DNA of 36,780 bases, taken from JADJQU01 sp035490315 (GTDB lineage: Bacteria > Planctomycetota > UBA1135 > GCA-002686595). Location of the stretch: assembly GCA_035490315.1 (NCBI GenBank), contig DATHET010000130.1, forward strand, positions 1-36,780, in the 5' to 3' direction. Positions 24,338-34,843 of this stretch are shown piece after piece. Positions within the stretch are counted from its first letter, which is position 1; each line of letters begins with the position of its first letter. A program made the position numbers and the translations under genes. The notes under the pieces were generated by a model, which was not told the DNA's origin, searched no databases, and saw nothing but the letters and a program-made list of their open reading frames with translations.

Positions 24338-24356
24338 TTTTGCAAAGAATGCAAAA
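24338..24356. promoter_or_regulatory. Operator-like inverted repeat, copy 2
   Basis: TTTTGCA, AAGAA, TGCAAAA: a perfect 7-bp inverted repeat with a 5-nt spacer. Its centre is 66 bp from that of copy 1, close to six helical turns, so both sites would face the same side of the DNA. A hairpin role in RNA is less likely because the stem is A/T-rich. Confidence 0.6.
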
Positions 24357-24485
24357 CGGCGGATCGTCGAGGGCTCCGCAGCCGGGGAAGCGGGCCCTGA
24401 TCCTCAAGTCATCCGTTGCCCGGCGACGAAGTAGACGCTCCCTCGGGCACTCGAACCCGACCGATCCCAACTCTGGAGCCCACCC

Positions 24486-25377
24486 ATGCGCGTCCTTGCC
24501 GCCGTCACCGGTCTTCTGTCCCTGGTCGCACTGCTCGGTGCCTTCGTGCCGACCCAGACTCCCGTGGTCCGCGTGGTTCCGACGAGCAGCGACAAGGCGC
24601 CGCCGCTGCACCTGAGCTTCGGCGTCTACCAGTCGGACAAGGCGACCGAGATGTATCGGAAGTTCATCCCGATCATCGAGGCGATCCAGGACGACGTCGA
24701 GAAACGACTCGGCCGTCCCACCGACATCGAGATGGTGATCTTCAAGACCTACGAAGACGGCATCGACGCCCTGTGCAAGGCAAAGGTCGACTTCGTGCGC
24801 TTCGGGCCCTCGCCGTACATCCTCGCCAAGCGCAAGAACAAGGCGATCGAGCTGATCGCCATGGAACTCGAGGATGGCAAGAAGCTGTTCAACGGCTGCA
24901 TCGTGGTCCCGCGCGACTCGAAGATCCGCGAGCTCGCGGACCTGAAAGGCAAGAGCTTCGCCTTCGGCGATCGCAACTCGACCATCGGGCGCTTCCTGGT
25001 CCAGGAGCACCTGCTCGAGGCGGGCATCCACGCCGGCGATCTGAAGCGCTTCGAGTACCTCGAGCGGCACGACAAAGTCGCGGCAGCTGTGCTGGCCGGG
25101 GACTTCGAGGCAGGCGCCGTCAAGGAATCCAATTGCGAGGAAGCCAAGGGACAACTGCGCGCCCTGAAGACTTTCCCCAACGTCACCAAGCCCTGGGTTG
25201 CGCGGGAAGGGCTCGATCCTGCCGTGAGCGCCGCCCTGCGCGACTCCCTGCTCGAGCTGAAGAATCCGGTGGCGCTCAAGGCGCTCAAGGTTTCCGGCTT
25301 TGCGCTGACCAGCGACGCGGAGTACCTACCCGTGCAGCAGAGCATGCAGGCCGCGGAGGCCTTCGAAGCTCCCTCCA

Positions 25378-25388
<11 letters not shown>
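24486..25388 (+). CDS. PhnD-like periplasmic binding protein
   Basis: The product has 300 residues with a signal peptide (MRVLAAVTGLLSLVALLGAF). It belongs to the PhnD/phosphonate-binding branch of type-2 periplasmic binding proteins: LSFGVYQSDKATEMYRKF at the start of the mature fold, FKTYEDGIDALCKAKVDFVR, FGPSPYILAKRK, and LKGKSFAFGDRNSTIGRFLV (the family SxSG-type ligand loop appears as RNSTIG). Members bind phosphonate, phosphite, phosphate or other small anions. No phnC or phnE transporter genes are next to it; instead the stop overlaps the start of a hybrid histidine kinase by 11 nt. It probably serves as a ligand-sensing partner of that kinase. GGAG lies 7 nt before the ATG. The ligand is not known. 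Confidence 0.85.
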
Positions 25389-27435
<2,047 letters not shown>

Positions 27436-27540
27436 CCGAGGCGGGGGTCTCCGACAAAAATCGTCGCAAGTCCGTGCGAGCGAGGGCCTTCCATCGTTCT
27501 TGCACAATCATCCGGGCCAGTTTCCGCTAACCTCCCGGGC

Positions 27541-28470
27541 TTGGATCGTCCGCTGCATCCCGCCTGGACCGAGATCCGGGTTCTCGCTCCCGAGGGCTGG
27601 CTCGAGCTGGTCGCCGACGTGCTCGCCCTGTCGCCGTGCACCACTGTGGCCTTCGGCCGGCCTTCGCTCGCCGCCGATGCGCCGCCCGCGGGCTTCGATT
27701 ACGTGCGGACCTTCGTGCTCGAGACCATGGACACCGCGCAGCTGCGCGGCGAAGTCGAAGCCAAGCTAGCGGGACTCGCCCTGGCCACGGGCGCGAGCGA
27801 GCTCGAGGGCTTGCGCGCGCGATTCACCCGTCTTCCGCCGGAGGACTACGCCAGCTCCTGGAAGAAGTCCTGGAAGCCGTTTCGCGTGGCGGATTTTGCC
27901 CTGGTGCCGCGCGATTACGCCAAGCCCCTGCGCAGCAGCGACCGGCGTCTGGTCATGGAGCCGGGCGGCGCGTTCGGGACTGGCCGGCATCCGACCACGC
28001 GCGGCTGCCTGCGCGCCATCGCGAGCCGTGTGCGTCCTGGGGATCGCATCCTCGACGCCGGATGCGGCAACGGCGTGCTCGCGGTGGCCAGCGCCCTGCG
28101 CGGGGCGCGCGAGACGCTGGGATTCGACATCGACGCGGCCGCCCTTCCTTATGCGGAGATGCTCGCCGCGGACAACGGCGTCTCGGGTCAGTGTCAGTGG
28201 CGGGTCGGAGGCTTCGGATGCCTCGAGCCGGCCGACTCAGGCTTCGATGGGGTCTGCGCCAATCTGTTCGCCGACCTGATCCAGGCCCACGCGGCGGACC
28301 TGGCGCGCTGTCTGAAGCCGGGGGGCTGGTTCGCGATCAGCGGCTGCCGCGCCGATCTGCGCGACGCGACCCTGGCCGCGATCGCCGCCGCCGGGCTGGT
28401 CCTGGAGCGGCGCTCGACCCGCGGGCGCTGGGACACTTACGTCGGGTCCAGGCGGCCGCCGCGAGTGTAA
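27541..28470 (+). CDS. prmA: Ribosomal protein L11 methyltransferase PrmA
   Basis: The product has 309 residues, close to the usual length of about 290-300. The PrmA-specific stretch MEPGGAFGTGRHPTTRGCL precedes the SAM-binding motif ILDAGCGNGVLAVASAL. The acidic end of strand 2 is GFDIDAAAL, and the catalytic-region motif VCANLFADLI stands where PrmA has ANILA. It trimethylates ribosomal protein L11 in the cytoplasm. The start taken is a TTG at 27541, since no in-frame ATG or GTG fits the N-terminal domain better; no ribosome site is clear, so the start is uncertain. The 105 bp before it hold no gene. Confidence 0.88.
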   Translation: MDRPLHPAWTEIRVLAPEGWLELVADVLALSPCTTVAFGRPSLAADAPPAGFDYVRTFVLETMDTAQLRGEVEAKLAGLALATGASELEGLRARFTRLPPEDYASSWKKSWKPFRVADFALVPRDYAKPLRSSDRRLVMEPGGAFGTGRHPTTRGCLRAIASRVRPGDRILDAGCGNGVLAVASALRGARETLGFDIDAAALPYAEMLAADNGVSGQCQWRVGGFGCLEPADSGFDGVCANLFADLIQAHAADLARCLKPGGWFAISGCRADLRDATLAAIAAAGLVLERRSTRGRWDTYVGSRRPPRV

Positions 28471-28473
28471 AAA

Positions 28474-28496
28474 ATGGCGGTGGAATGCCGGGTACC
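28474..28496 (+). repeat. Second copy of the 23-bp GTACC-ended motif
   Basis: This 23-bp stretch matches 9024-9046 at 21 of 23 positions (differences at its 5th and 14th bases). Its core is GGTGGAAT, then CCGGGTACC. It begins 4 nt after the prmA stop. Unlike the copy at 9024 it is not paired with an inverted arm here, so it looks like a half element or a remnant. Confidence 0.6.
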
Positions 28497-28518
28497 CCGA
28501 TTCCGCGAAGGATCGGGG
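28495..28518 (+). terminator. Hairpin after prmA
   Basis: CCCCGAT (28495-28501) pairs with ATCGGGG (28512-28518); two more C-G pairs form inside past a bulged T, closing a 5-nt loop. It follows the prmA stop by 24 nt and precedes the next start by 25 nt. No U-tract follows. It may end the prmA transcript or only shape the mRNA. Confidence 0.45.
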
Positions 28519-28543
28519 GCGTTCGCGGCACACTCTGGAGCCT

Positions 28544-29149
28544 ATGCCGCCTTCCGTGGATCAGCCTTGCGAGGCGGAGCTCGTGCGACGCGTGCTCGCG
28601 GGGGAGCGCTCGGCGATGGACGAGTTCTTCGCTTTGCATTTCCGCCCGCTGTACGAGTTCGCGCACTTCCGCCTGGGGGCGCAGACCGCGGAGGTCGAGG
28701 ACGTGGTGCAGGACACCTTCGTGGTCGCCTTCGAGAGCCTGGCGGGCTTCGACGGGCGCTCGAGCATCCAGACCTGGCTGGCGGGAATCGCCAAGAACAA
28801 GATCCGCGCGCGGCGGCGCAAGCTGCGGCCGATGCTGCTCTCGGATGCGCTCGAAGCGGCCGACGCCGAGATCGACACGTGGCTGGCCTCGATCGACGAG
28901 ACCAGCCTGCCGGGCTGGGCGCTCGAGAAGCGCGAAACCAGCGAGCTGGTCGGCGCGACCCTGGCTCAGTTGCCGATCGATTATCGCGAGGCCCTGCTCG
29001 CGAAGTACGTGCGCGGCGAATCGACGGCGGAACTCGCGCAGCGCGGCGGGCGCACGACCAAGGCGGCCGAGTCCCTGCTGAGCCGCGCGCGCACCGCCTT
29101 CGCTGGAGTCTTCACGCTGCTGGCGAAGAAACGCGGAGGTCTCGGATGA
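28544..29149 (+). CDS. ECF-family sigma factor (second)
   Basis: The product has 201 residues. Region 2 is seen in FRPLYEFAHFRLGAQTAEVE, VEDVVQDTFVVAFESL and FDGRSSIQTWLAGIAKNKI. Region 4 is seen in LAQLPIDYREALLAKYVRGE, then STAELAQRGGRTTKAAESLL and SRARTAF. The linker between the regions is longer than usual. The stop overlaps the start of a large anti-sigma-like gene by ATGA, so the two should be a regulatory pair. GGAG is only 3 nt before the ATG, which is tight spacing. It is only distantly similar to the ECF factor at 2727-3278 by eye, so it is a separate pathway and not a duplicate. Confidence 0.88.
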   Translation: MPPSVDQPCEAELVRRVLAGERSAMDEFFALHFRPLYEFAHFRLGAQTAEVEDVVQDTFVVAFESLAGFDGRSSIQTWLAGIAKNKIRARRRKLRPMLLSDALEAADAEIDTWLASIDETSLPGWALEKRETSELVGATLAQLPIDYREALLAKYVRGESTAELAQRGGRTTKAAESLLSRARTAFAGVFTLLAKKRGGLG

Positions 29150-31659
29150 GCGCCAGTTCTCCGCAGTCTCGCGAGGAGATCCTCGAAGCCAATCTGCGCG
29201 CGCTTTTCCGCGTGGCCTATCACCCGCTCCCGATCCGCGCGGGCCTTGCCGCCGAGGTGCAGCGCGCAGCCGCCGCTGCCTTGGATCGTCCCGCGCCCGC
29301 GCGCCCGCGCTTGTTGACTCTCGCGATCGCGGCGGCGGCCTCGTTCCTGATCGCCGCCTTCGCCGTGTTCGCCTGGCAATGCTCGGACCAGGCGCGCGAC
29401 CGGCTGGTTCGCCAGCAGCAGATCGCCTTGCGCGAGGGTCGCGGAGGATGGAACGCGACGCTGGCGAAGCAACTGCAGCTAGGCGGAGCGCGGCTCGAGC
29501 TTGCCCTGCCCGAAGGCGCGGCGATCGCGGTGGCCTGTGGACCTGGCGCCTTGGCGATGCTCGGTCCGGCCCACGCGAGCATCGCATCCAGCGGCAGCGG
29601 CGCGGACGTCGAGGCTTTCCACGGCGGCTTCACCCTGCGCGGATTCGACGGTCGCGTGCGCGGCGAGTTCGGCAGCCTCGAATGCTCCCAGGCGGATCTC
29701 GACCTGGCCTGCAGCGCCGACGGTTCCGCGCGCGCCTGGCTCTCCGGAGGACTGGCGCGCTTCGAATCGCGCGACGGCCAGCGCCGGGACCTGGTGCGCG
29801 AGCAGTTGTTCGATACGCGGCCGGCGCGGCCCGCGGCCTCGAGTCTCGGCAGTCTGCTCGGCGCCGCGCGGGTCGATCCCGACGCAGGCCGGCAGCCGAT
29901 CCCGGCGCCGAGCCCGATCGTGGCCGCGCCCGAGGGCACCCACGCGGTCCTGTCCGGCAAGGTGCACACCCAGGACGGAACCGCGATCCAAGCATTCCGC
30001 GTGATCCTGCTGCGCGAAGTCGAGCTGCCGCAGACGGCGCAGTCGAGCTCGAGGGAATTCGCGGACCCGTCCGGCCGCTTCCGTTTCGAATCCGCGCAGA
30101 GCGGGGAGTGGACCGTCTTCGTCCAGGCGTCTGGATTTGCCCTGTGGACGCGCAATCACGTTCGACTGGGCACGGCGGAGCTCGCACTCGACGTCGCGCT
30201 CGAGCCGGGCGCGGGTCTCAGCGGCCGCGTGGTCGAAGCCGGCAGCGCTCGGCCGCTCGCGAACGTGCTGCTCGTCTCCGAGAGCGACGTCCCCTGCAGT
30301 CTTCTGCCCTTCGACTTCGCCGTCTCCCCCGACAATCCAGCGGCCTTGACGCGCACCGACGCCGAGGGCCGCTTCCATTTCGAGCACCTGGCCTCGAGCT
30401 CGACCGTGATCCGCGCCCAGCTGCGCGGATTCGCGTCCACCTGGAGCAGCGCGATCGTCCCCGGCGCGAGCGACGCCGAGCTGGCGATCGAAATGACCGG
30501 CGGCGGAGCCCTCGCGGGCCGCGTCGAGCGCGAGGATGGCTCGGCCTGGGTGGGCGCCGGAGTGGTCGCCATGCCGCAGCGCACGCTGATCGACTTGCCG
30601 CGTCGCTCCTATGGCTGGGGCATGACCGACGCGGGCGGGGCTTTCCTGATCGAGGACCTGCCGCCGGGCGATTACGTCGCCGTGCGCGTCGAAGCGACCC
30701 GCGCCGATGCCCAGTCGGACCAGCCGGCCTCGGCCAGGACGCGCACCGAGGTGCGCGAAGTCAGGATCCGCGCCGGCGCGACCGCGCGGCTGGATTTCCT
30801 CGCCTCGCCGCGCGGCTCGCGCCTCGCTGGCCGCGTGCTGCGCGCGGACCGCACGCCCTTCGCCGCCGGCACGATCTCGATCATGCCCGCGCTCGCCGCC
30901 GCCGAGCACGGCCAGGACGCGCCCTATGGCTGGCGCTCGCAGCTGTGCGGCGCCGACGGCTCCTTCGAGTTCACCGAAGTGGTTCCGGGGCGCTACGACA
31001 TTTTCCTCGGCGTGCGCACGCCGATGGACACGGTGGGGGTGGACAGCGTCGAGGTGGGCAGCGCTTCGAACGTCGATCACGAAGTCGTCGCGCCCGCGGG
31101 TGAGATCGCAGGTCGCGTCAGCTCGGCGGCGACCGGCCGCGGCGTGAGCTTCGCGGCGATCGTCCTCGAGCGTGAAGGCTCCGGCGGCAGCTGCGAGTTC
31201 ATCGCCAAGGTGTTCAGCGATGAATCGGGCGAGTGGCGCATTCCCTTCCTCGTCGATGGCCGCTACCGCCTGCGCGCCTATCCTGGTCAGGGCCTGTGCT
31301 TCGGCGGCCGCGACGGCATCGAAGTGCGCGCCGGCGCCGAGATTCCGCGCATTGATTTCGCGCTCGAGGCCGGCAGCGAGCTCGCGCTCGCGGTCCGCGA
31401 CGAGCGTGGCCTGGGGCTCGGCGGCATCGAAGTCCGGTTGATCGACGAACGCGGGCTCGAGTTCGAGCCTGCCCAGGATCCGCGCACGGATGCGGAAGGT
31501 CGCCGCACGCTTCCGGGACTTCCCACGGGCCGCCTGCGCGTGGTGCTGCGCAACCTGGATGGAAGCCTGAGCGAGCGCTGGATCTCGACCCAGGCGCCCG
31601 AGCCCGCGCAACTGGAAATGACCCTGCCCAGAGTTGCGGCGGAGAATTCGCGCAAGTAG
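29146..31659 (+). CDS. Anti-sigma-like membrane protein with six carboxypeptidase-regulatory-like repeats
   Basis: The product has 837 residues. A cytoplasmic part (1-55) and one membrane helix (about 56-78, LLTLAIAAAASFLIAAFAVF) come first. Then a beta-rich region (about 115-235) is perhaps FecR-like. Six repeats of the carboxypeptidase D regulatory-like (beta-sandwich) type start near 266, 356, 455, 559, 652 and 745; each opens like LSGRVVEAGSARPLANVLL and several carry TDAEGRFHFEHL or GSFEFTEVVPGRYDI. These repeats fold as transthyretin-like domains that bind sugar or protein partners outside the membrane. The ATGA overlap with the ECF sigma gene implies that the N-terminus holds the sigma factor. 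The long outer part may sense a polymer or partner protein. Repeats seen directly; anti-sigma role inferred. Confidence 0.78.
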   Translation: MSASSPQSREEILEANLRALFRVAYHPLPIRAGLAAEVQRAAAAALDRPAPARPRLLTLAIAAAASFLIAAFAVFAWQCSDQARDRLVRQQQIALREGRGGWNATLAKQLQLGGARLELALPEGAAIAVACGPGALAMLGPAHASIASSGSGADVEAFHGGFTLRGFDGRVRGEFGSLECSQADLDLACSADGSARAWLSGGLARFESRDGQRRDLVREQLFDTRPARPAASSLGSLLGAARVDPDAGRQPIPAPSPIVAAPEGTHAVLSGKVHTQDGTAIQAFRVILLREVELPQTAQSSSREFADPSGRFRFESAQSGEWTVFVQASGFALWTRNHVRLGTAELALDVALEPGAGLSGRVVEAGSARPLANVLLVSESDVPCSLLPFDFAVSPDNPAALTRTDAEGRFHFEHLASSSTVIRAQLRGFASTWSSAIVPGASDAELAIEMTGGGALAGRVEREDGSAWVGAGVVAMPQRTLIDLPRRSYGWGMTDAGGAFLIEDLPPGDYVAVRVEATRADAQSDQPASARTRTEVREVRIRAGATARLDFLASPRGSRLAGRVLRADRTPFAAGTISIMPALAAAEHGQDAPYGWRSQLCGADGSFEFTEVVPGRYDIFLGVRTPMDTVGVDSVEVGSASNVDHEVVAPAGEIAGRVSSAATGRGVSFAAIVLEREGSGGSCEFIAKVFSDESGEWRIPFLVDGRYRLRAYPGQGLCFGGRDGIEVRAGAEIPRIDFALEAGSELALAVRDERGLGLGGIEVRLIDERGLEFEPAQDPRTDAEGRRTLPGLPTGRLRVVLRNLDGSLSERWISTQAPEPAQLEMTLPRVAAENSRK

Positions 31660-31748
31660 TCCGAAGGATCGTTCGAGCTCGCGGCACGAAGGAATGACGC
31701 CAGAATCGCGGCGAGCCCGCTCGCCAGCCTCACCCAGAGACCAAACTT

Positions 31749-32633
31749 ATGTCCCGCACGAACCTCGCCATCGTCCTCGTGTCTTCGATCGCCGGCGCCC
31801 TCGCCGGAGCCTTGACCACTACGCTGCTCTCGCCTTCGCCCTCGAGCCAGGTCGGAGCCGCCGACGCCGGCGACTCGCGCCTTGGCGAGATCGCCGCGAA
31901 CCAGGCGAAGCTGCAGCAGGCGATCGCGGACCTGCGCTCGTCCCAGGCCCTGCTCGCCGAGCGATCCGACCGCACGGCGATGAGCGCGGATGCTCCCGCG
32001 GCGAAGCAGGCCTCCGAGGGCAGTGCCGCAGACAAGGCCAGCGAAGTCGAGGCAGCCGCGGCTCCCGAGACGGAGATGACCGTCGAATCCGCTCTCGCGC
32101 AGCTCGACGATCCCGATCTGAGCCATGCGGAGCTGACTGCTGTCTGGGACAAGGTCCACAAGGCCGGCTTGACCGACGCCCTGGTGAAGTCGATCGAGGA
32201 GCGCGCCGCTCGCGAGCCCAACAATCCCGATCTGCGCGTCGCGCTGGGCAACGCCTATCTCCAGGAGCTGTTCGTCTCCGGTGAAATGTCGAAGGGCAAG
32301 TGGGCCATGAAGGCCGACTCGGCTTTCGACGCCGCGCTCGAGCTCAATCCCGAGCACTGGGAAGCGCGCTTCACCAAGGCGGTGTCCCTCTCGCACTGGC
32401 CGCCGATCTTCGGCAAGCAGGGCCAGGCGATCGCCGAGTTCGAGACCCTGATCAAGCAACAGAACGCGGGTGCCAAGCAGAACGAGCACGCCCAGACCTA
32501 CATCTACCTGGGGAACATGTACCAGGGCTCCGGCTCGGTCGCCAAGGCGATCGAGGCCTGGCAGAAGGGCCTGGACATCTTCCCGGACAACGCGGAATTG
32601 AAGCAGCACATCGCCGACGCGAAGAAGCTGTGA
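31749..32633 (+). CDS. Membrane-anchored TPR protein
   Basis: The product has 294 residues. An N-terminal helix (about 6-28, LAIVLVSSIAGALAGALTTTLL) would anchor it in or export it across the inner membrane. A heptad-like stretch follows (about 42-70, LGEIAANQAKLQQAIADLRSS), then an Ala/Glu-rich linker. The C-terminal half (about 155-294) has tetratricopeptide-type helix pairs: DLRVALGNAYLQEL, SAFDAALELNPEHWEARFTK and YIYLGNMYQGSGSVAKAIEAW. TPRs bind partner proteins. It lies 62 nt before cheA on the same strand, so it may belong to the chemosensory cluster, but its own role is unknown. Confidence 0.75.
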   Translation: MSRTNLAIVLVSSIAGALAGALTTTLLSPSPSSQVGAADAGDSRLGEIAANQAKLQQAIADLRSSQALLAERSDRTAMSADAPAAKQASEGSAADKASEVEAAAAPETEMTVESALAQLDDPDLSHAELTAVWDKVHKAGLTDALVKSIEERAAREPNNPDLRVALGNAYLQELFVSGEMSKGKWAMKADSAFDAALELNPEHWEARFTKAVSLSHWPPIFGKQGQAIAEFETLIKQQNAGAKQNEHAQTYIYLGNMYQGSGSVAKAIEAWQKGLDIFPDNAELKQHIADAKKL

Positions 32634-32695
32634 TGGCCTGCTGAAGGCGGGTCTCAAGCTGACCCGGCCCCGCGTCGATAGGGACCCGGGGCTCC

Positions 32696-34843
32696 ATGGA
32701 CGACCTCGTCAACGACTTCCTGGTCGAGAGTCACGAGAATCTCGAGCGCCTCGATCGCGCCTTCCTGACCCTCGAGCAGGATCCGACGGCGGCCGAAGTC
32801 CTCGCGGACGTGTTCCGCACGATCCACACGATCAAGGGCACCTGCGGATTCCTGGGCTTCAAGAAGCTCGAGCGCCTGAGCCACGGCGGTGAATCCCTGC
32901 TCGCGCGCGTGCGCGACGGCGAGCGCAGCTTCGACGCGCAGATCTCCCAGGCCCTGTTCGAGCTCGTCGACGCCGTGCGCGCAATCCTCGCCGCGGTCGA
33001 GAGCACCGGCGCCGAGGGCGATGCTTCGTACGACGGCCTGATCGAGGAGCTGCTCGCGCTGTGCGCTGACGAATCCGCCGCTCCGGCGCTCGCGCAAGCT
33101 GCGCCAGCCTCGCCGAAGGATCCCGCGCCAGTCGAATCACCGACCCAGGCGCCGGCCAGCGCGCGCAGCGAATCCAGGGTCCGCGTCGACGTCGAGACGC
33201 TCGATCAATTGATGAACCTGGTCGGCGAGCTGGTGCTCTCGCGCAACCAGATCCGCCTGCACGCGGAGACTTCGGTCCACGCCGGATTGCGCTCGAGCTC
33301 GCTCAGGCTCGCGCAGCTGACCAGCGAGCTGCAGGAGGGCGTGATGCGCACGCGCATGCAGCCGATCGGCAACGTGTGGAGCCAGGTCCCGCGGCTGGTG
33401 CGCGACCTGTGCGCGAAGATCGACAAGCGCATCCGCTTCGAAGCCTCGGGCGCCGACACGCCGATCGACCGCAGCATCCTCGAGATGCTGCGCGATCCCT
33501 TGATGCACATGGTGCGTAACTCGATCGACCATGGCATCGAGACGCCGTCTCGGCGCGTCGAGAGCGGAAAACCCGCGGAAGGCTGGCTCAGGGTTCGCGC
33601 TTGGGCTAGCGGCGGCCGAGTCCGGCTCGCGATCGAAGACGACGGCGCGGGCATCGACCCGGTGCGCATCCGGCAAAAGGCACTGGAACGCGGCGTGATC
33701 GACGCGGCCCAGGCCGCAGTCATGTCCGACACCGAAGCCGTCGGCCTGATTTTTCGTCCCGGGTTCTCGACCGCCGAGAAGCTCAGCAACATTTCCGGCC
33801 GCGGCGTCGGCATGGACGTGGTCAAGACCAACATCGAGCGCCTCGGCGGCTCGGTGACCATCGCTTCTCGGCCGGGCTCGGGCACGCGCATCGACCTTTC
33901 CATCCCGCTGACCCTCGCGATCCTGACCGTCGTGATGGTCGAGAGCGGCGGAGTGTGCTTCGCCCTGCCGCAGACCAGCGTCCACGAGCTCGCGCGCGTT
34001 CCGCCGCGCGGGGAGCCGGGTGCCCCGATCTCGGTTCAAGGCGCGAGAGTCCTGCCCTTGCGCGGGGCCTTGCTGCCCTTGCTCTCGTTGCGCGAGCTGC
34101 TCGGCCTGGATCCGCACGCGATCGACGGCGAGCAGCACGTGGTCGTGCTGGAATCGGACGGCCGGCGCTTCGGCCTGGTGGTCGACGCGCTGCGCGACAT
34201 CCAGGAGATCGTGGTCCGCCCGCTCGGCCCTGCGCTCGCTCGAGTGCGCGTCTACTCGGGCGCTGCGATCCTCGGCGACGGTCGCGTGGCCTTGATCCTC
34301 GACAGCAGCGCGCTGGCGGAGCGCGGCAAGGTCTTGCACACCCAGGAAATCGCCGGCCAAGGCGAACACGCGCTGGAGAAGTCCCACGTGCGCCGCCAGC
34401 TGCTGCTGCTCGACGGCGGCGACGCCGGGCAGATCGCGATCGAGCTGGCGCAGGTGCTGCGCCTCGAGGAAGTGCCGCGCGAACGCATCGAGCGCTCCTT
34501 CGGCCATCCCGTGCTGCGCTGGCGCGACGAGATCCTGCCCCTGGGCTTCCTCGAAGTCTGCCTGGGCGCCGCGCCGGCCCGCGAAACAGAGCGCCGACTC
34601 GGCGGCGGAACACGCTTTCCGGTCGTAGTCTGCGACGTGGGCGGGCGGCGCTTCGGCCTGATCGCCCAGCGCATCCTCGACGTCAGCGAGGAAGGTCTGG
34701 AGCCCTGCGCAGGCCTCTTGCCGATCGGAATCCGCGAGCGCGGCAGCCTCGGCGGGGCCGTGGTCCATCTCCTCGATCTCGAGGCGATCGCAGCGCGGGT
34801 GCTCGAAGCCCACGCGAGCGCAGCATCGGAGACAGCCGCATGA
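32696..34843 (+). CDS. cheA: Chemosensory histidine kinase CheA with two CheW domains
   Basis: The product has 715 residues. The HPt domain (about 1-105) has FRTIHTIKGTCGFLG with phospho-acceptor His44. A Pro/Ala-rich linker (about 122-158) follows directly; the CheY-binding P2 domain is missing. P3 starts near 162 (LDQLMNLVGELVLSRNQI). P4 has MRTRMQPIGNVWSQVPRLVR, MHMVRNSIDHGIETP, DDGAGIDP and GRGVGMDVVKTNIERLGG. P5 (CheW-like, about 400-540) has FALPQTSVHELARV and LRGALLPLLSLRELLGL. A second CheW-like domain (about 565-705) follows, with GQIAIELAQVLRLEEVPRE and GRRFGLIAQRILDVSEE. The kinase phosphorylates CheB and CheY-type partners. The stop overlaps the cheW start by ATGA. The output, motility or another process, cannot be told. 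Confidence 0.93.
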   Translation: MDDLVNDFLVESHENLERLDRAFLTLEQDPTAAEVLADVFRTIHTIKGTCGFLGFKKLERLSHGGESLLARVRDGERSFDAQISQALFELVDAVRAILAAVESTGAEGDASYDGLIEELLALCADESAAPALAQAAPASPKDPAPVESPTQAPASARSESRVRVDVETLDQLMNLVGELVLSRNQIRLHAETSVHAGLRSSSLRLAQLTSELQEGVMRTRMQPIGNVWSQVPRLVRDLCAKIDKRIRFEASGADTPIDRSILEMLRDPLMHMVRNSIDHGIETPSRRVESGKPAEGWLRVRAWASGGRVRLAIEDDGAGIDPVRIRQKALERGVIDAAQAAVMSDTEAVGLIFRPGFSTAEKLSNISGRGVGMDVVKTNIERLGGSVTIASRPGSGTRIDLSIPLTLAILTVVMVESGGVCFALPQTSVHELARVPPRGEPGAPISVQGARVLPLRGALLPLLSLRELLGLDPHAIDGEQHVVVLESDGRRFGLVVDALRDIQEIVVRPLGPALARVRVYSGAAILGDGRVALILDSSALAERGKVLHTQEIAGQGEHALEKSHVRRQLLLLDGGDAGQIAIELAQVLRLEEVPRERIERSFGHPVLRWRDEILPLGFLEVCLGAAPARETERRLGGGTRFPVVVCDVGGRRFGLIAQRILDVSEEGLEPCAGLLPIGIRERGSLGGAVVHLLDLEAIAARVLEAHASAASETAA

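Larger units (their letters stand above)
24102..24485. promoter_or_regulatory. Divergent control region, fusion gene and phnD-like gene
   Basis: This 384-bp gap is the largest noncoding stretch in the window and separates two divergent genes. An A/T-rich patch (about 24255-24295) stands out from the GC-rich surroundings. It holds two similar palindromic sites 66 bp apart, and a GAGGGCCCTC palindrome between them. GGAG at 24475-24478 is the ribosome site of the plus-strand gene, 7 nt before its ATG. Exact promoter hexamers were not identifiable with confidence. Confidence 0.6.

Noticed and set aside
24213..24434. Possible 73-residue ORF in the divergent control region (MKNQLRIRLSGPG)
   Set aside because: It has no ribosome site or recognisable family, and the two palindromic sites lie within it; a control region explains the DNA better, though a small peptide cannot be excluded.
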